64,000 nt of DNA, from positions 14,319,379 to 14,383,378 of the forward strand of contig CM044880.1 in assembly GCA_024500155.1 (NCBI GenBank). The letters are read 5' to 3'. Numbering within the stretch: position 1 is the stretch's first letter; the number at the start of each line of letters is the position of its first letter. The DNA is from Chenopodium formosanum (lineage: Eukaryota; Streptophyta; Magnoliopsida; Caryophyllales; Amaranthaceae). The translations under genes and the position numbers were made by a program. Of the stretch, positions 11,488 through 22,077 are shown in pieces. The notes beneath the pieces are model-generated. The model worked only from the letters and a program-made list of their open reading frames with translations. It was not told where the DNA came from and did not search any database.

Positions 11488-12826
11488 TGACAGGGTAAAG
11501 TCGTATCCCCTAATCAAAAGTAATTACCTAAGTCCTTTAACTAAAGTAGATAGGGAAGTAGGGTCGAACTCCATAGGGAAACAAGTCTTTCTACTCCTAA
11601 TTAATTATTATAATCTAAATTATCAAAGTAACCAATATTTTTGTAAATAAAGTCTATACTACGAAGAATAAGATCGAAATAAATAAAGTAGGGAGAAATT
11701 AATATTAAAAGACCCAGGGCATAGGTTCACTAATAAACAATATTCCAAGGCAAATCATAATAAGCAATCATCAAGCATTGATTAATCAGATTACAAAGGG
11801 CTTTCGCTACGTATTATAATCACAGAGTCAATTTACCGGTATTAAATCTCATCTATCGAATCTCGACTTAACTATTTATAAATTAGTCCGCCTATTGAAA
11901 CTAAGCCTAAACATCAATTCTCATCTGTCGAATCTCGAATTAATATTGCTAAACTCATGAAATTAAATCTGGCCAAACCTAATTGCATAGCATTAAATCA
12001 ATCAATAGGAAATTAACCAAGCATTGATAATTAACAATCACAAATTTACCCCTTCATATTATTTATTAGATCCCCATAAACCCTAGAAATAAAACTACTC
12101 AAACATCATCATAACTAAACTAATCAAATGAATAAAGCAAAACATAATCAAAGAAGTAAATAAAATAAATGAAATTAAAAGAGAAGAAATTGTTACCAAA
12201 AGAAATCTGGATTAATGAAAGTAATTAAGAACAAAGTCGAGAGAGAAATTAAGAGAGAGAAAATATCCTAAGTAGAGAGAGAAAGTCTAAGAAATAAGGT
12301 AATCAGAGTTTACGTACATAATTCGTACTTAAACATTCCTTAAAACAAAAATTAAAACAAAACTAATCAGCTCTAAGAAAAACACGCGCCCGATCGGGCC
12401 CGCCTTTTTTGCTCTGCCCACTGCTGGTGTGCCGGGCCCGATCGAGCTTACGCTCACCCGATCGGGCCCGACTTCTTCTTCGAGGCTTGGATTTTTGATT
12501 GGGCTCGAATCCTCGGCCCAATCCGGATTTCCTCATCGGGTCTTGATTAATTGATCTAATAGCCCCGTTATCACATACCGAGCCCTTAATCACCGGCTCT
12601 CACCAATCTTGGGCTTCAAGAGTGGTCGTGTCCTTCTAGCTTCCGTTGTTGATCCATGAAAACCCGGGAAAATGCTCCAAAATTGCAATTTCCTGTAAAA
12701 CTCAACTAAAAATACGAAAACACTAGAAAACACAAATTAGTAATAAAAGTGGCCCTAAAGAGCCAAAAACACTACTAATTATGATCGTGGGACGGGGGTA
12801 AAACACTATATAAATTGGATATATCA
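11488..12826 (-). repeat. Athila-type 3' LTR (1339 bp)
   Basis: Plus-strand TGACAGGG start and ATATATCA end. In the sense direction, CCCGATCGGGC palindromes (12386-12472, about three copies) precede a weak TTTAAG core-promoter-like site near 12330. Pyrimidine-rich sequence then forms the probable leader. Confidence 0.88.
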
Positions 12827-14424
12827 AACTTCCCCAAGCCAAACCTTTGCCTGTCCCTAAGCAAAGAGCTCATCAATGAACATATAAAACATGCCTCATC
12901 CCAATAAACAAAATCAAGCACAAATGATTCAAGATAAATCTAATGAACATGCTTCAATTTCAATCAATCTCATTCATCTAATTATCCTTCATCCCCAACA
13001 ATTGTCAAGTAAAGCAAACCACATGAGTATATAGAATTCAAGAATAGTGCTCACGCACTCAACTCTCATTTATGTGGCGAGTAAAAGATGTACTCGATCG
13101 CTCTCCAACCAACCCCTTTATTTGTGAACAATGCCCTCCCATCTCACACTCTCGTGTGTTTAAAACAATGAACGCTCAACCTACTAGTCGACTCAAAATA
13201 TGTCAAGTCATAACTTGCATTGATAAACAACACTTTCACATTCATACAACTCTATGCACAAAGGTCGGAAGGTCTTTAAAGCTTGTAATGTAAGGCTAGG
13301 GTAAAGGGTAAGATAAATTTAGGAAAATGTGAGAGTAAATCCATGCTTAAGGGAGCTATATCCTAATAAAACCCAAGGTCTCAACAAGTGATGACCAAAA
13401 CATCTCCAATCACAACTCAACTCCACAAAAGTTCACCAAATAATCATATATACAACACAATCCCAACACTTACATATTCACTCACAAAATATGATAATAT
13501 GGAATAGAATGAATTAAAACAAACTTTGAACCACTTATTCTTTTTCTTTTTTTTTTTTTTTTCAAACTTGAACTCCTTTTTTTCTTTTGAATTTTTTTCT
13601 CTCTTTTTTTTGTAACAACCTTCAAATAGAACATTTGAACATATGAAACAAACTTTTTTTCTTTGCTCTTTTTTTTTTTTTTTTTTTTTTACCTCACATT
13701 GGCAATTTTCAACTTTGTAACACAAGACATCAATATTTTCCAATCATAATATCAAAGAACAATCACTCTTCTTTTATTCCCACATTGTGCAAATGATGTG
13801 CACACCACAACTAATAGTAACCAATGGGGCTCATATAGGCTTGTAATGTGGATAAATAAACAATAAAAGGGCACAAGCAACAACATGGGTAGCAAGAAAG
13901 GAACAAATGTATCTATTATCGTCTGAAGGCTACCTAAGAGAACAAATGCCTTTGTCCTCCTCAATGTGCATAATATTAAGCTATATAAACATTACTAATA
14001 GTTGCAAACCAATACTCAAATTCATTGACATACCAGGAACTAACACACATTCCTAACCAAATCAACTAGTCAAACACTATATTCACAAATAGTTGGCAAA
14101 AATTGACGCTTGTTTAGGAATCCAAACAATTAAACTTCAAATCATGATCAACAAATTCACAAAGCTCATTATCATATACCAAGAATCAAAACAATATTTC
14201 TAAGTATGGGACACAGGGAAACATGATTTACAATTCATTGGGACGTATTTTTGAATTTTTTTGTTTTTCAAATTTTTTTGTATTTTTTTCATAAAGGAAA
14301 GCAATAAAAACTACACTAGGAAAGCAATAAATAGAGAAGAGAGAAAGAGAGTTACCATATATACAAGAAATCTCCCCCCAAGCCAAATCAAGCAATGCCC
14401 TCATTGACTTGGGAAGGTAGCTAG
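12827..14424 (-). other. Athila 3' untranslated region
   Basis: Lies between the env-like ORF and the 3' LTR. It starts next to the LTR with the purine-rich PPT (12827-12840) and includes two T-rich blocks on the plus strand (13540-13690). Short ORFs here are low complexity. No gene seen. Confidence 0.65.
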
Positions 14425-14712
14425 GAGAAGCTACTCCTCATCGTCATCCATCCTCTCGTACCCTCCTCCATAGCTCGAGCCGGCACCACCCTGGCTCGTT
14501 CCACCACCACCATAACCCGAACCACCTGCAAAGTAGTTAGGGTTCACATTTCCCCCATACCCCCAAAAGGAGCATCACCCCCATATCCATGGACTGAAGA
14601 GTAGTCCACATAAGTACCAAATGCTCCGGGGGTGGAATACCCTCCTTGGGGGTATTGGAACCAGTCGGGAACTAATGCCTCGGGGGGAATAGCCCCTCGG
14701 CGTGCATAGTCA
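14425..14712 (-). pseudogene. Env-like ORF, Gly/Tyr-rich C-terminal tail, frameshifted
   Basis: After the stop at 14713 the neighbouring frames encode a Gly/Tyr/Pro-rich tail ending in an acidic MDDDEE segment and a stop near 14430. Two single-base shifts (near 14730 and 14570) are needed to reach it, so it is a broken continuation of the env-like ORF. Confidence 0.5.
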
Positions 14713-15891
14713 TCATACATGGGGTATAGACCCCTCCCAAGGTTCTTTTTCTATGTGACCTACCCGACCATCCAAGGTGCTTAACCTAGAATCTAGGTTT
14801 TGCATCATGCCCTCAACTCTCCCTTGCCCCATCTCGATACGGTCTAGTTGGCTCCTAAAAGCCGAAAAGTCATAAGGGGCATTGGGGTCGACGTTATAAT
14901 CGACCGAGGAAGTGGGTATGCCATAGGTGAAGGGTGGAGGTGGTGGGTAGTGTGGTGAATGGTGTGGGGGGGATTGGTCTTGGGGTGATTGGTGGGGTTG
15001 TGGTGAAGGGTGAGGTGCTTGAACCTCGCCTTGACCGTTAATCTCGAATGTGTAAGAAGGCTTCCCCTTCTCAAATTTGGTCAAGGCGGGGTTGGGTAAG
15101 GTGAAGGCTTGGTCTCTCCTACCCGATTGTCGGTGGACTATCCACCAAGTGTCACCTCCCACGGGTTGCACCCAGTTTAGACTCTTTAAATAGGCTAGGT
15201 CCATGAGGTTTGAGCCCGCTACTTTCCTATGCCCATCCGGGTTCCAACCTAGGTGTTTGATGGCAATATGGGTCACTAACCCCCCAAAATAAATAGGTGC
15301 CCTAGACCTACCTGCTTCGGCCGCATTAGCCGCCCTATGGAAGTGATTGGCTATCCTATGGGGTATGTTCAATTTTTCATCATTAGGGATTACATAGGAT
15401 GCCAATAATTCTAATTCATCCCTCCTCACATTTGCCGATTCATGCCTCCCAAAAATAGTGAGGCCGGCAAATCTTTGCCAAAACTTTGGGACGGGATGTT
15501 GAATCCACGTCCCTTTGGCGTGTTGGAGGTTAGCCAAACCCTCCTCAGTGAGTCTCTTGTAGACCACGACAATGTGGTCTTGGGAGGGTTCGATTGGTTT
15601 ATCCGATTTTAATTCAAACAACTTCCCAAATTCTTTAAGAGTTAAACGCACACCGTTGTTCAATAATCGGAATTGCACATGAGTGATTATAGCATTCATT
15701 TTAATAACATTAAAACTAGAGATAAATTCTAATGTTAAATAATCATATGTATCATGACACATTTGAAAGAAACCACTCATGCCTATACCCTTAAACAATT
15801 TTTCCACATATTTATCAAGACCTAGTCTAGATAATGTAGGATGATGAACAAAGCAGGTTGAGATTACCTGTCTATCGATGAGATTTAGCAT
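14713..15891 (-). CDS. Athila ORF-1/env-like protein (third ORF)
   Basis: A 392-codon ORF downstream of integrase, in the env-like position of Athila elements. The N-terminal two thirds resemble the Athila ORF-1 family: YLTLEFISSF, then FRLLNNGVRLTLKEFGKLF and a KHLGWNPDGHRK region. The C-terminal third has a Pro/His/Ser-rich stretch (about residues 290-325) and a short amphipathic segment (RSQLDRIEMGQGRVEGMMQN) that could be a coiled coil. I see no clear signal peptide or membrane span. An upstream ATG at 16017-16019 opens a short frame that closes at a stop; the two are not in phase, so the N terminus is damaged. Function of these plant ORFs is unproven. Confidence 0.7.
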   Translation of the reverse strand: MLNLIDRQVISTCFVHHPTLSRLGLDKYVEKLFKGIGMSGFFQMCHDTYDYLTLEFISSFNVIKMNAIITHVQFRLLNNGVRLTLKEFGKLFELKSDKPIEPSQDHIVVVYKRLTEEGLANLQHAKGTWIQHPVPKFWQRFAGLTIFGRHESANVRRDELELLASYVIPNDEKLNIPHRIANHFHRAANAAEAGRSRAPIYFGGLVTHIAIKHLGWNPDGHRKVAGSNLMDLAYLKSLNWVQPVGGDTWWIVHRQSGRRDQAFTLPNPALTKFEKGKPSYTFEINGQGEVQAPHPSPQPHQSPQDQSPPHHSPHYPPPPPFTYGIPTSSVDYNVDPNAPYDFSAFRSQLDRIEMGQGRVEGMMQNLDSRLSTLDGRVGHIEKEPWEGSIPHV

Positions 15892-16019
15892 CCTAGACCG
15901 TTGTTCCTCCGAGGTGATAACAACCTCCTCCCATCCCGGTACTTGAAGCTTCGGGTTGACTATTGGTTTTGTTGCCTCGAACTTTCGCCCCTTTGTTGCC
16001 TAGAACGCTTTGAAGCCAT

Positions 16020-16289
16020 GTGTATGTGAAAAATTAGGTATTTGGGGATTTCTCTCTCTAAGGGTTAGAAGGAATTATGAGAGAAAGTGGGAGAAAGTGG
16101 GTGGAAAATGTAGAGGAAGGTGTGAGGATTAAGAATATGTAAAAATTTTGAGGTTTTGATGGGTGAATGTGAGGAGATCTTGGATTGAAAGTGAAGTTGA
16201 AGGTTTGAAAATGGAGGTTTTAGAGAGAGAAAGTGTGAAAGAGAAAGAAGAAGTAAGAAAGAAAAAGAAAAGAGAAAGGGAGAAGGAGG
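16020..16289 (-). other. CT-rich leader of env-like ORF
   Basis: On the minus strand this is strongly pyrimidine-rich (repeated TTTCTCTC and CTTCTT), like the 5' leaders of expressed plant genes and the leader part of this element's LTR. No ORF of note. Confidence 0.45.
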
Positions 16290-16432
16290 GTTTAAACCCC
16301 CGGATAAAATAGGCGCGCCTGATCGGGCGAAATAAAGTTCCTTGCCCGATCGGGCGAAATAAAGTTCAATTCCGACCCTTAGGTGCACGTCCGATCGGGC
16401 GAGCCTCGCCCGATCGGCCCGTACCCGATCCT
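16290..16432 (-). promoter_or_regulatory. CCCGATCGGGC palindrome array plus TATA-like site between pol and env-like ORF
   Basis: Five copies or near copies of the self-complementary CCCGATCGGGC motif lie at 16318-16432. GTTTAAAC and TATTTTAT TATA-like sequences follow at 16290-16312, and then the CT-rich leader. The same order (palindromes, AT box, pyrimidine leader) is present in this element's LTR. It looks like a promoter for a separate env-like transcript; that is inference from layout. Confidence 0.45.
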
Positions 16433-16678
16433 GGAGCTTCTCATTCTTCGCCTTTTTCTCTTGAAACCTCCGTACCGTGTGATCTAAAACCTGTACAAAA
16501 CAATCATGAAAGGTAAAATTTCACTTTCCTCACCTCTCTAAGAAAAAGTAAAAATAAAATAAAGAAAAATATTAGTCTATAAAGCAAGAAATACGGGTTG
16601 CTTCCCGCAAAACGCTGGTTTATCTAGGTCCCGCACGACCCTCTTACCACGTTGAAACTCAAAGTGAACCGGAACCGC
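16433..16678 (-). other. Non-coding spacer after integrase
   Basis: Sequence between the integrase stop and the palindrome array; no ORF recognised. Confidence 0.5.
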
Positions 16679-17158
16679 TTAAGTGAAGTAATTCAACTGC
16701 ACCAATCGTAGCCCCCTCATGATATAGCTTGAGTCTTTGGCCCTTTTTACAATAAAAGGCCCCGACCACCTTGACCGTAACTTTCCTGGGAAAAGTTTAA
16801 GTCGAGAGTTGAATAGTAACATTTTATCATCCTCCTTGAATTCTCTCGGAAGGATAATCTTGTCGTGCCACCTCTTTGTCTTCTCCTTGTAGACTCGAGC
16901 ACTATCATAGGCCGTCAACCTGAACTCATCGAGTTGGTTAAGTTGAAGTAACCTCTTTTCTCCCGCTAGTTTGGCATCCAAATTGAGCTCCTTAATAGCC
17001 CAATATGCCTTATATTTCAATTCGACCGGGAGATGACATGCTTTACCGTACACGAGTCTATAAGGAGTAGTACCTATAGGGGTCTTGAATGCAGTTCTGT
17101 ACGCCCAAAGGGTGTCATCCAACTTGTCGCTCCAATCTTTCCTTGACTTCGCCACCAC
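16679..17158 (-). pseudogene. Integrase, C-terminal part
   Basis: About 159 codons: the end of the catalytic core (DDTLWAYRTAFKTPIGTTPYRLVYGKACHLPVE split across this block) and the GPY/F-like C-terminal domain (RSRWSGPFIVK), typical of gypsy integrases. It was originally continuous with 20693-21123; the 3.5-kb nested element at 17183-20692 separates the two parts. The ATG-like start is an artefact of that split. Confidence 0.85.
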
Positions 17159-17182
17159 CTTCTCTAGAATGGCCTTGATCTC

Positions 17183-18740
17183 TGATAAGTGACTTTTATG
17201 TCACTTTTAGGGTGTTTATTGAGTCGTTTTCCAGCTTATTTTCCAATAATTTAACCCTATTTATCCTTTATTTCTATTATTCGCTTATTCTCGCCTTTTA
17301 TCTTTATTTTGAGTATTTTTTGCATTTTTATTAGTTTTTAGTTTATTTTTGTAATTTTAGTTAATAATTTCCCGCTTCTCTCATTTTATTTATTTTCTTT
17401 TAGTTTTTAGTTTGTTTTATTTTATTTTATTTCATTTCATTTCATTTTATTATTTATTTAGTTTTAGCTTTTTATTTTACTTTATTTGTCTTATTTTATT
17501 TTATTTTATTTATCTTATTTTATTTTTATTTTATTTTATTTTATCTTTATTTTATTTTATTTCGTGGTAATCCCCTCGTGTTGTTTTTGGTTGTAGGTGT
17601 TTTCGGGTCCGTGGTCGATCGGGTTCAAGGTCCGAGGTTCGAGGCAATTCGCACCAGCAGCCCCTGCTCCTCCTTCTCACACCCACCTCCAATCAACAAC
17701 AACCACCCAAATCACCAACCTCCACCTTCAGCCACCTTTAACAGCAGTCACTACCACCAGCCACTACCACCACCACGCAAACCACCAGTCCACCACTGCT
17801 TTCCTCCACCTTCACCAACTTCCATAGAAACCAACCAACACCACCTTCAGCCACCCTTAACAGCAGCCCTGCTGCCAGCCGCAACTCCAATCAGCCCAAC
17901 AACACCAAAACTGCCAGCAATCACCACCACCTTCACCGCACATCAACAACAACCACCTGCTCCACCACTCCTACACCACAAATCACCCTACTTCCCCTGC
18001 TCCCATAAATAGCACCTTCTAACCACAGCCACCGTCACAATCAACCACCCAAACCACCGTCTACCAATAGCTACAACAACAAACACGACACCACCAGCAA
18101 CCCAATCAATTACCCACAACAACCAATTAATCACCATTTCACATCCCCTGTTCCACCGTCACCTCCCATTTTGCCACCAAACCGCAAGCAATTACCACCT
18201 CAATTCAACCCCCGCAACACCAATTAAACCACCAGCCCTTCACCCACAATCAACCACCCAAATCACCACCAAATTACTCACCTAATAGCCGCGCAACTCA
18301 CAACACCCAAACTCACCATCTCAAGCCTCCACCGCGGCCGCGCAGCCCTGTCAGAAAGCGTGCAATTGGAATAAAAAATCAGAGTCGAGGCAGAAGCTTT
18401 GCGCGACTTGCTGTGCGTCTTCTGTGCGGGCGCGCAATTGTGGGTCAATCACGAGCTTTTCACGTGATTTTAATGAAAATCGGACGGCTGCAAAGTGATG
18501 ATTGCTGATGATGATGGAGTATGAACGGTGATGATGATGCGTGAATGGGTGTTTGAATTGGAGCAGCAAATTCGAAAGTGAAGTGTTAAGGTAGTCTGGT
18601 GGGGATTTCGTGGTTTGGGTGGGAGTTTTGGGATTTTTCTTTTCCTTTTTATTTTATTTTTAGTTTTTTTTTTTTTTTGGTTTTTAGTTTAGTATTTTAA
18701 TTGTTTTAGTTTAGTTTTATTTCTTTTTTTAATTTCTTTT
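17183..18740 (+). repeat. 5' LTR-like segment of nested element, divergent
   Basis: Starts with the TGATRAGTG terminus, followed by long TTTTA-type pyrimidine runs (17395-17560). A C/A-rich block comes next, then a GTGCGGGCGCGC palindrome region (18340-18440) homologous to 19390-19500 in the 3' LTR. No TATA-like box follows the palindromes, so the promoter half of the LTR seems to be lost. Boundary at 18740 is approximate. Confidence 0.5.
17652..18340 (+). repeat. Strand-asymmetric C/A-rich, G-poor block
   Basis: Nearly 700 bases made of CCA, ACC, CAA and CCT words with very few G on the plus strand. Short internal repeats include two copies of a CCTTCAGCCACC-containing segment (near 17722 and 17839) and several CAATCAACCACCCAAA-type units. 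It would encode only Pro/His/Thr/Gln-rich low complexity and the frame is not maintained. It is absent from the 3' LTR at 19099-20692. Confidence 0.7.
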
Positions 18741-19098
18741 TCTGGTAACCTCGAGTAACCATGAGGAGCTAGCTAGGGGATGAATTGAAGCTAGTGGAGA
18801 GAACGCGGACCGTCTTGGTTGGGGCTAGGGCGGAGAATGAAATCATTAGTTCTCTACGCTTAGCTTAGGTTTATCTTTTTCCACCTTGAGCATCTTGGAA
18901 TGTGCTTTCCCTCCTTGAATTGAGAAAGATAAGTATTCTTTGGTGCATTTATTTGCAAATGAGTCCAAATTGAGCATTCCATTACCTTGAGGTTTGATTG
19001 GTTTTGCGAAAACCTTGTCATGTTATGTTTGTTGTGTTTGTCTTTTCGTTCCGGTTTTCCTTGCTTGAGGACAAGCAAGAGGCAAGTGTGGGGGATTT
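18741..19098 (+). other. Internal 3' region and polypurine tract of nested element
   Basis: Ends CTTGAGGACAAGCAAGAGGC, then AAGTGTGGGGGATTT, an arrangement typical of the PPT region before a gypsy 3' LTR. No ORF. Confidence 0.65.
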
Positions 19099-20692
19099 TG
19101 ATGAGTGGCATTTATGCCACTCTTTTATCTTTTTTCTCTAAGGATTTTCCCCTCATTTGCGCTTGTTTGGCCCTTTTTCTAAGTATTTTTACTTAGTTTT
19201 GCTTCCTCTTTCCTTTTCTCCCTTATCTTCCCTTCTCTTAGTCTTCTCGCTTTGTTTTTATTTTGATTTCCATGCTTTAGTTTTGTAGGTATTATGTGCC
19301 GAAAGAAAGAGGATATCAAGAAGCCAAGCTATCTGTTGTGCGCGGGGTACTGTGCGGCTTCTGTGCGGGCGCACATGTGAGGCTGTGCGGGCGCGCAGCC
19401 CTGTCAGAACCCGCACAACCAGACTGAAGAAACAGAGCCAAACCAGAGAGTTTGCGCGACCCTATGCGCGACTTATGTGCGGGCGCGCTCATTTTCCTTG
19501 TACCCTCAAAGTTGCGGTCGCGCACTATGCTTAGAGGGCGCACAAACATTGTGTGCGGGCGCGCACGGCTGGGTTTACGATTTATTTGCGCCTTGTTGTC
19601 CAAGTCTCTTTCTTTTGGGTGGAGCCACATATATATAGACGAGACTCTTTGTAATAGAAAGACACTTAGTACTAATTCCATAGAACATTAGCCTAATCTA
19701 GAGAGAGAAAATAGATTGTTATTCAAGCTTCCTTTATTGTATTCAACTTTGCTCAAGCTTTAATCTTCCATCAATCAAGCAAGTATCCAAGTTTTCATCT
19801 TTCTTCAATCCTTTCTTTAGTAATCTCTTCTCCTTTCCTTTAATATTATTTATTTGTTTTACCGTTACTTATTTTTGTCTATCTTATTAGTTTATCTAGT
19901 TGTTATTGATTTCATATATTCAATCATGTTTTGTTTTGAGTTTCTTGTGTTTATTTCTAGTTTTGATATTATGTTTAATCTCCCTTCTCTAGGCTAAACT
20001 CTTATCTAGGGGAAGGGGGTGGAAGATATGTATTGAATGATGGATGAATGATGATAGTTGGATTGATTACATGCCTTAAATTGATGAAAGACATGATTTT
20101 TAATGGCTTGAGATTATTGTTGCACTTTATTTGATTGCCTCCTAGTTTAAATGCATGAAAATGATTTGAACTAGATTAAGATCACCTCTATTTTATTGAT
20201 TGCATGAGAATGAGTTGTTAAAATGGAGTTTCATGTATTGTGCTTCTTTATTCTCTTGATTTGCTTGTGTCTAATAGGATGCATGAGAATGATCCTAATT
20301 AGAATTGACTTCTTTTATTGATTTGCCTAGACTATTGCATGAGAATGAATTGTTTAGGTAGAATCTTGTGTTCTTTGGCATGTTCATCATGATAACTATC
20401 ATTGTTCCCCTCTTTCTAATGCATGTTTGAAACCCCCGAACCCCTAGCGTCATTTTCTATTGATTTTAATCATCATTTTCTTGCTTACTTGTAGTTTTAG
20501 TGTTCTACTCAACAAAACCAACAAAACAATCCCCTTTTCATTCTTGCATTAGTGATATTTGATGTTGAATTAGCGTGCTTCCCTAGTGGATCGACCCTTT
20601 ACTTGCCACTAACTAGTTTAGTGTAGGTTTAGGTATTATAAATTGTTAATTTGATTAGGGTGGTAGCTTAACGACCTATCTTATCCCGATCA
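19099..20692 (+). repeat. 3' LTR of nested gypsy-type element (1594 bp)
   Basis: Begins TGATGAGTGGC, ends CCCGATCA. It has a GC-rich palindrome array at 19338-19570 (TGTGCGGGCGCGCA-type units), a TATA-like CATATATATAGAC at about 19628-19640, then a TTTGTAATAGAAAGACAC leader. The far end has the GTGGATCGACCC motif common near plant LTR U5 regions. Confidence 0.75.
19338..19570 (+). promoter_or_regulatory. GTGCGGGCGCGC palindrome array upstream of LTR TATA box
   Basis: At least five units around GTGCGGGCGCGCA or GCGCGAC, 60-290 bases upstream of the TATA-like box. It is analogous in position, but not in sequence, to the arrays in the Tat-type and Athila-type LTRs of this window. Confidence 0.5.
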
Positions 20693-21123
20693 ATCTCACG
20701 GTTAGAAACCTCAACTTGGCCACTAGTTTGGGGGTGGTAGGCTAAACCTGTCCTATGGTAGACAACATACTTTTTGAGGAGGGTGTCTAACTTCCGTTCA
20801 TGAAAGTGAGAACCTCCATCACTTATTATTGCTCTAGGCACGCCAAATCTTGGAAATATGGTCTTCTTGAAAAGTCTGTGGACCGCCTTGGCATCATTGG
20901 TAGGAGTGGCGATGGCCTCAACCCACTTGGATACATAGTCGACGGCGACAAGAATATATCGGATCTCTTTTGAAGAAGGGAACAGTCCCATGTAATCAAC
21001 ACCCCAAACGTCGAAAATTTCAACTTCTAAAATTCCGGTTTGAGGCATGAGGCATCTCATGCCGCCGAGAGATGTTGTCAGTCCTCTGGCAAGAGTCACA
21101 AGCCTGCACAAAAATGTTAGCAT
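20668..21123 (-). pseudogene. Integrase catalytic core (Athila-type)
   Basis: Shows the DDE layout: Asp in VWGVDYMG, Asp in IISDGGSHF and Glu in PQTSGQVEVSNREI. The last codons (20668-20692) run into the nested element and are not native. It overlaps the zinc-finger segment at 21020-21379 in another frame, so a small indel lies near 21050-21120. Role: insertion of the cDNA. Confidence 0.85.
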
Positions 21124-21379
21124 CCTTAAACATTATAGGCCAATAGAAACCTGACTCATTAATCTTGGGCACCGTTTTAGTGGGGCCATGATGTCCTCCA
21201 TATGGTGAGGTGTGGCAACTAGTAAGCACACCTTGGACTTCCCATTCGGGAACACACCTGCGAAACAATCCATCTGCACACTCACGAAACAAAAAAGGAT
21301 CATCCCAAAAATAATGTTTAACATCAGAGAGGAATTTCTTTTTTTTGTTGGTAGGACAAGTCAGGGGGTAGAGTACCAC
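21020..21379 (-). pseudogene. Integrase zinc-binding (H2C2) domain segment
   Basis: Carries HTSPYGGHHGPTKT followed by ACDSCQR, the HHCC module of gypsy integrases, preceded by the WDDPFLFRECADGLFRRCVP linker. Frameshifted relative to the catalytic core. Confidence 0.85.
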
Positions 21380-22077
21380 CCACTAAATAATTAGCAAAAT
21401 CTGCATACCATGGGTGTTTCTCTACAATTGCATATAGGTTGATATCAGGGAAAGAATCATCTATAGGAAGAGAATCCTTACCCTCATCATACCTGATACG
21501 TGACAAGTGGCCTGCCACTACGTTCTCTTCTCCCTTTTTATCTTTTATTTTAATGTTGAAATCTTGGAGCAAGAGAACCCATCGGAGTAGCCTTGGCTTT
21601 GATTCCGCCTTAGCTATCAAGTACTTCAATGCTGCATGGTCAGTAAAAACAATGACTTTAGAACCAACAAGATATGATCTAAACTTTTCTAAAGCATAAA
21701 TAACAGCAAGAAACTTCTTCCCGTAGTGGCATAGTTGACTTGGGCCTCATCCAAAGTCTTTCTTGCATAGTAAATAGCATGCAAAACCTTGTTCTTTCTG
21801 TGTCCGAGCACGGCTCCTAGCGCAAAGTCACTTGCATCACACATGATCTCGAAAGGAAGATTTCAATCGGGAGCACATATGATGGGTGCCGATATCAAAG
21901 CCTTCTTAATCCTGTAGAAAGCCTTAAGACACTCGTCAGTAAAAATAAAAGGGGCATCCTTGAGCAAAAGTTGAGTAAGTGGTTTAGCAATTTAGAAAAA
22001 TCTTTGATGAAGCGACGATAAAACCCCGCATGACCCAAGAAACTTCTAACTCCCTTAATATTAACTGGGGAAGGTAA
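21324..22077 (-). pseudogene. RNase H region and linker to integrase (Athila-type)
   Basis: The clearly open part (21324-21629) has LLRWVLLLQDFNIKIKDKKG and VAGHLSRIR, the end of the gypsy RNase H domain. Sequence from 21630 to 22077 encodes the rest of the RT connection and RNase H in several frames with indels (for example GHAGFYRRFIKDFSK near 22020 and SDASDFALGAVLG-like codons near 21830). Decayed. Confidence 0.7.

Larger units (their letters stand above)
17183..20692 (+). mobile_element. Nested gypsy-type element with mismatched termini (3510 bp)
   Basis: Flanked by a perfect 5-bp duplication ATCTC (17178-17182 and 20693-20697) with TG...CA ends, inserted in the Athila integrase in the opposite orientation. 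A PPT-like AAGTGTGGGGGATTT directly precedes a full LTR at 19099-20692. The left part begins TGATAAGTGACTTTTATG, recognisably like the 3' LTR start TGATGAGTGGCATTTATG, but diverges strongly and then runs into internal 3' sequence. No protein-coding domain is present, so it is a non-autonomous derivative. Confidence 0.75.

Noticed and set aside
13444..13743. Lys-rich ORF of 99 codons
   Set aside because: Produced by poly-T/C tracts in the Athila 3' untranslated region.
16300..16432. Palindromes considered as a rho-independent-type terminator or restriction-site cluster
   Set aside because: Eukaryotic retroelement context and repeated placement next to promoter-like sequence make the regulatory reading more likely.
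17578..18012. 144-codon Pro/His-rich ORF on the plus strand
   Set aside because: Arises from the C/A-rich block; the frame is not kept through the rest of the block and no domain is present.
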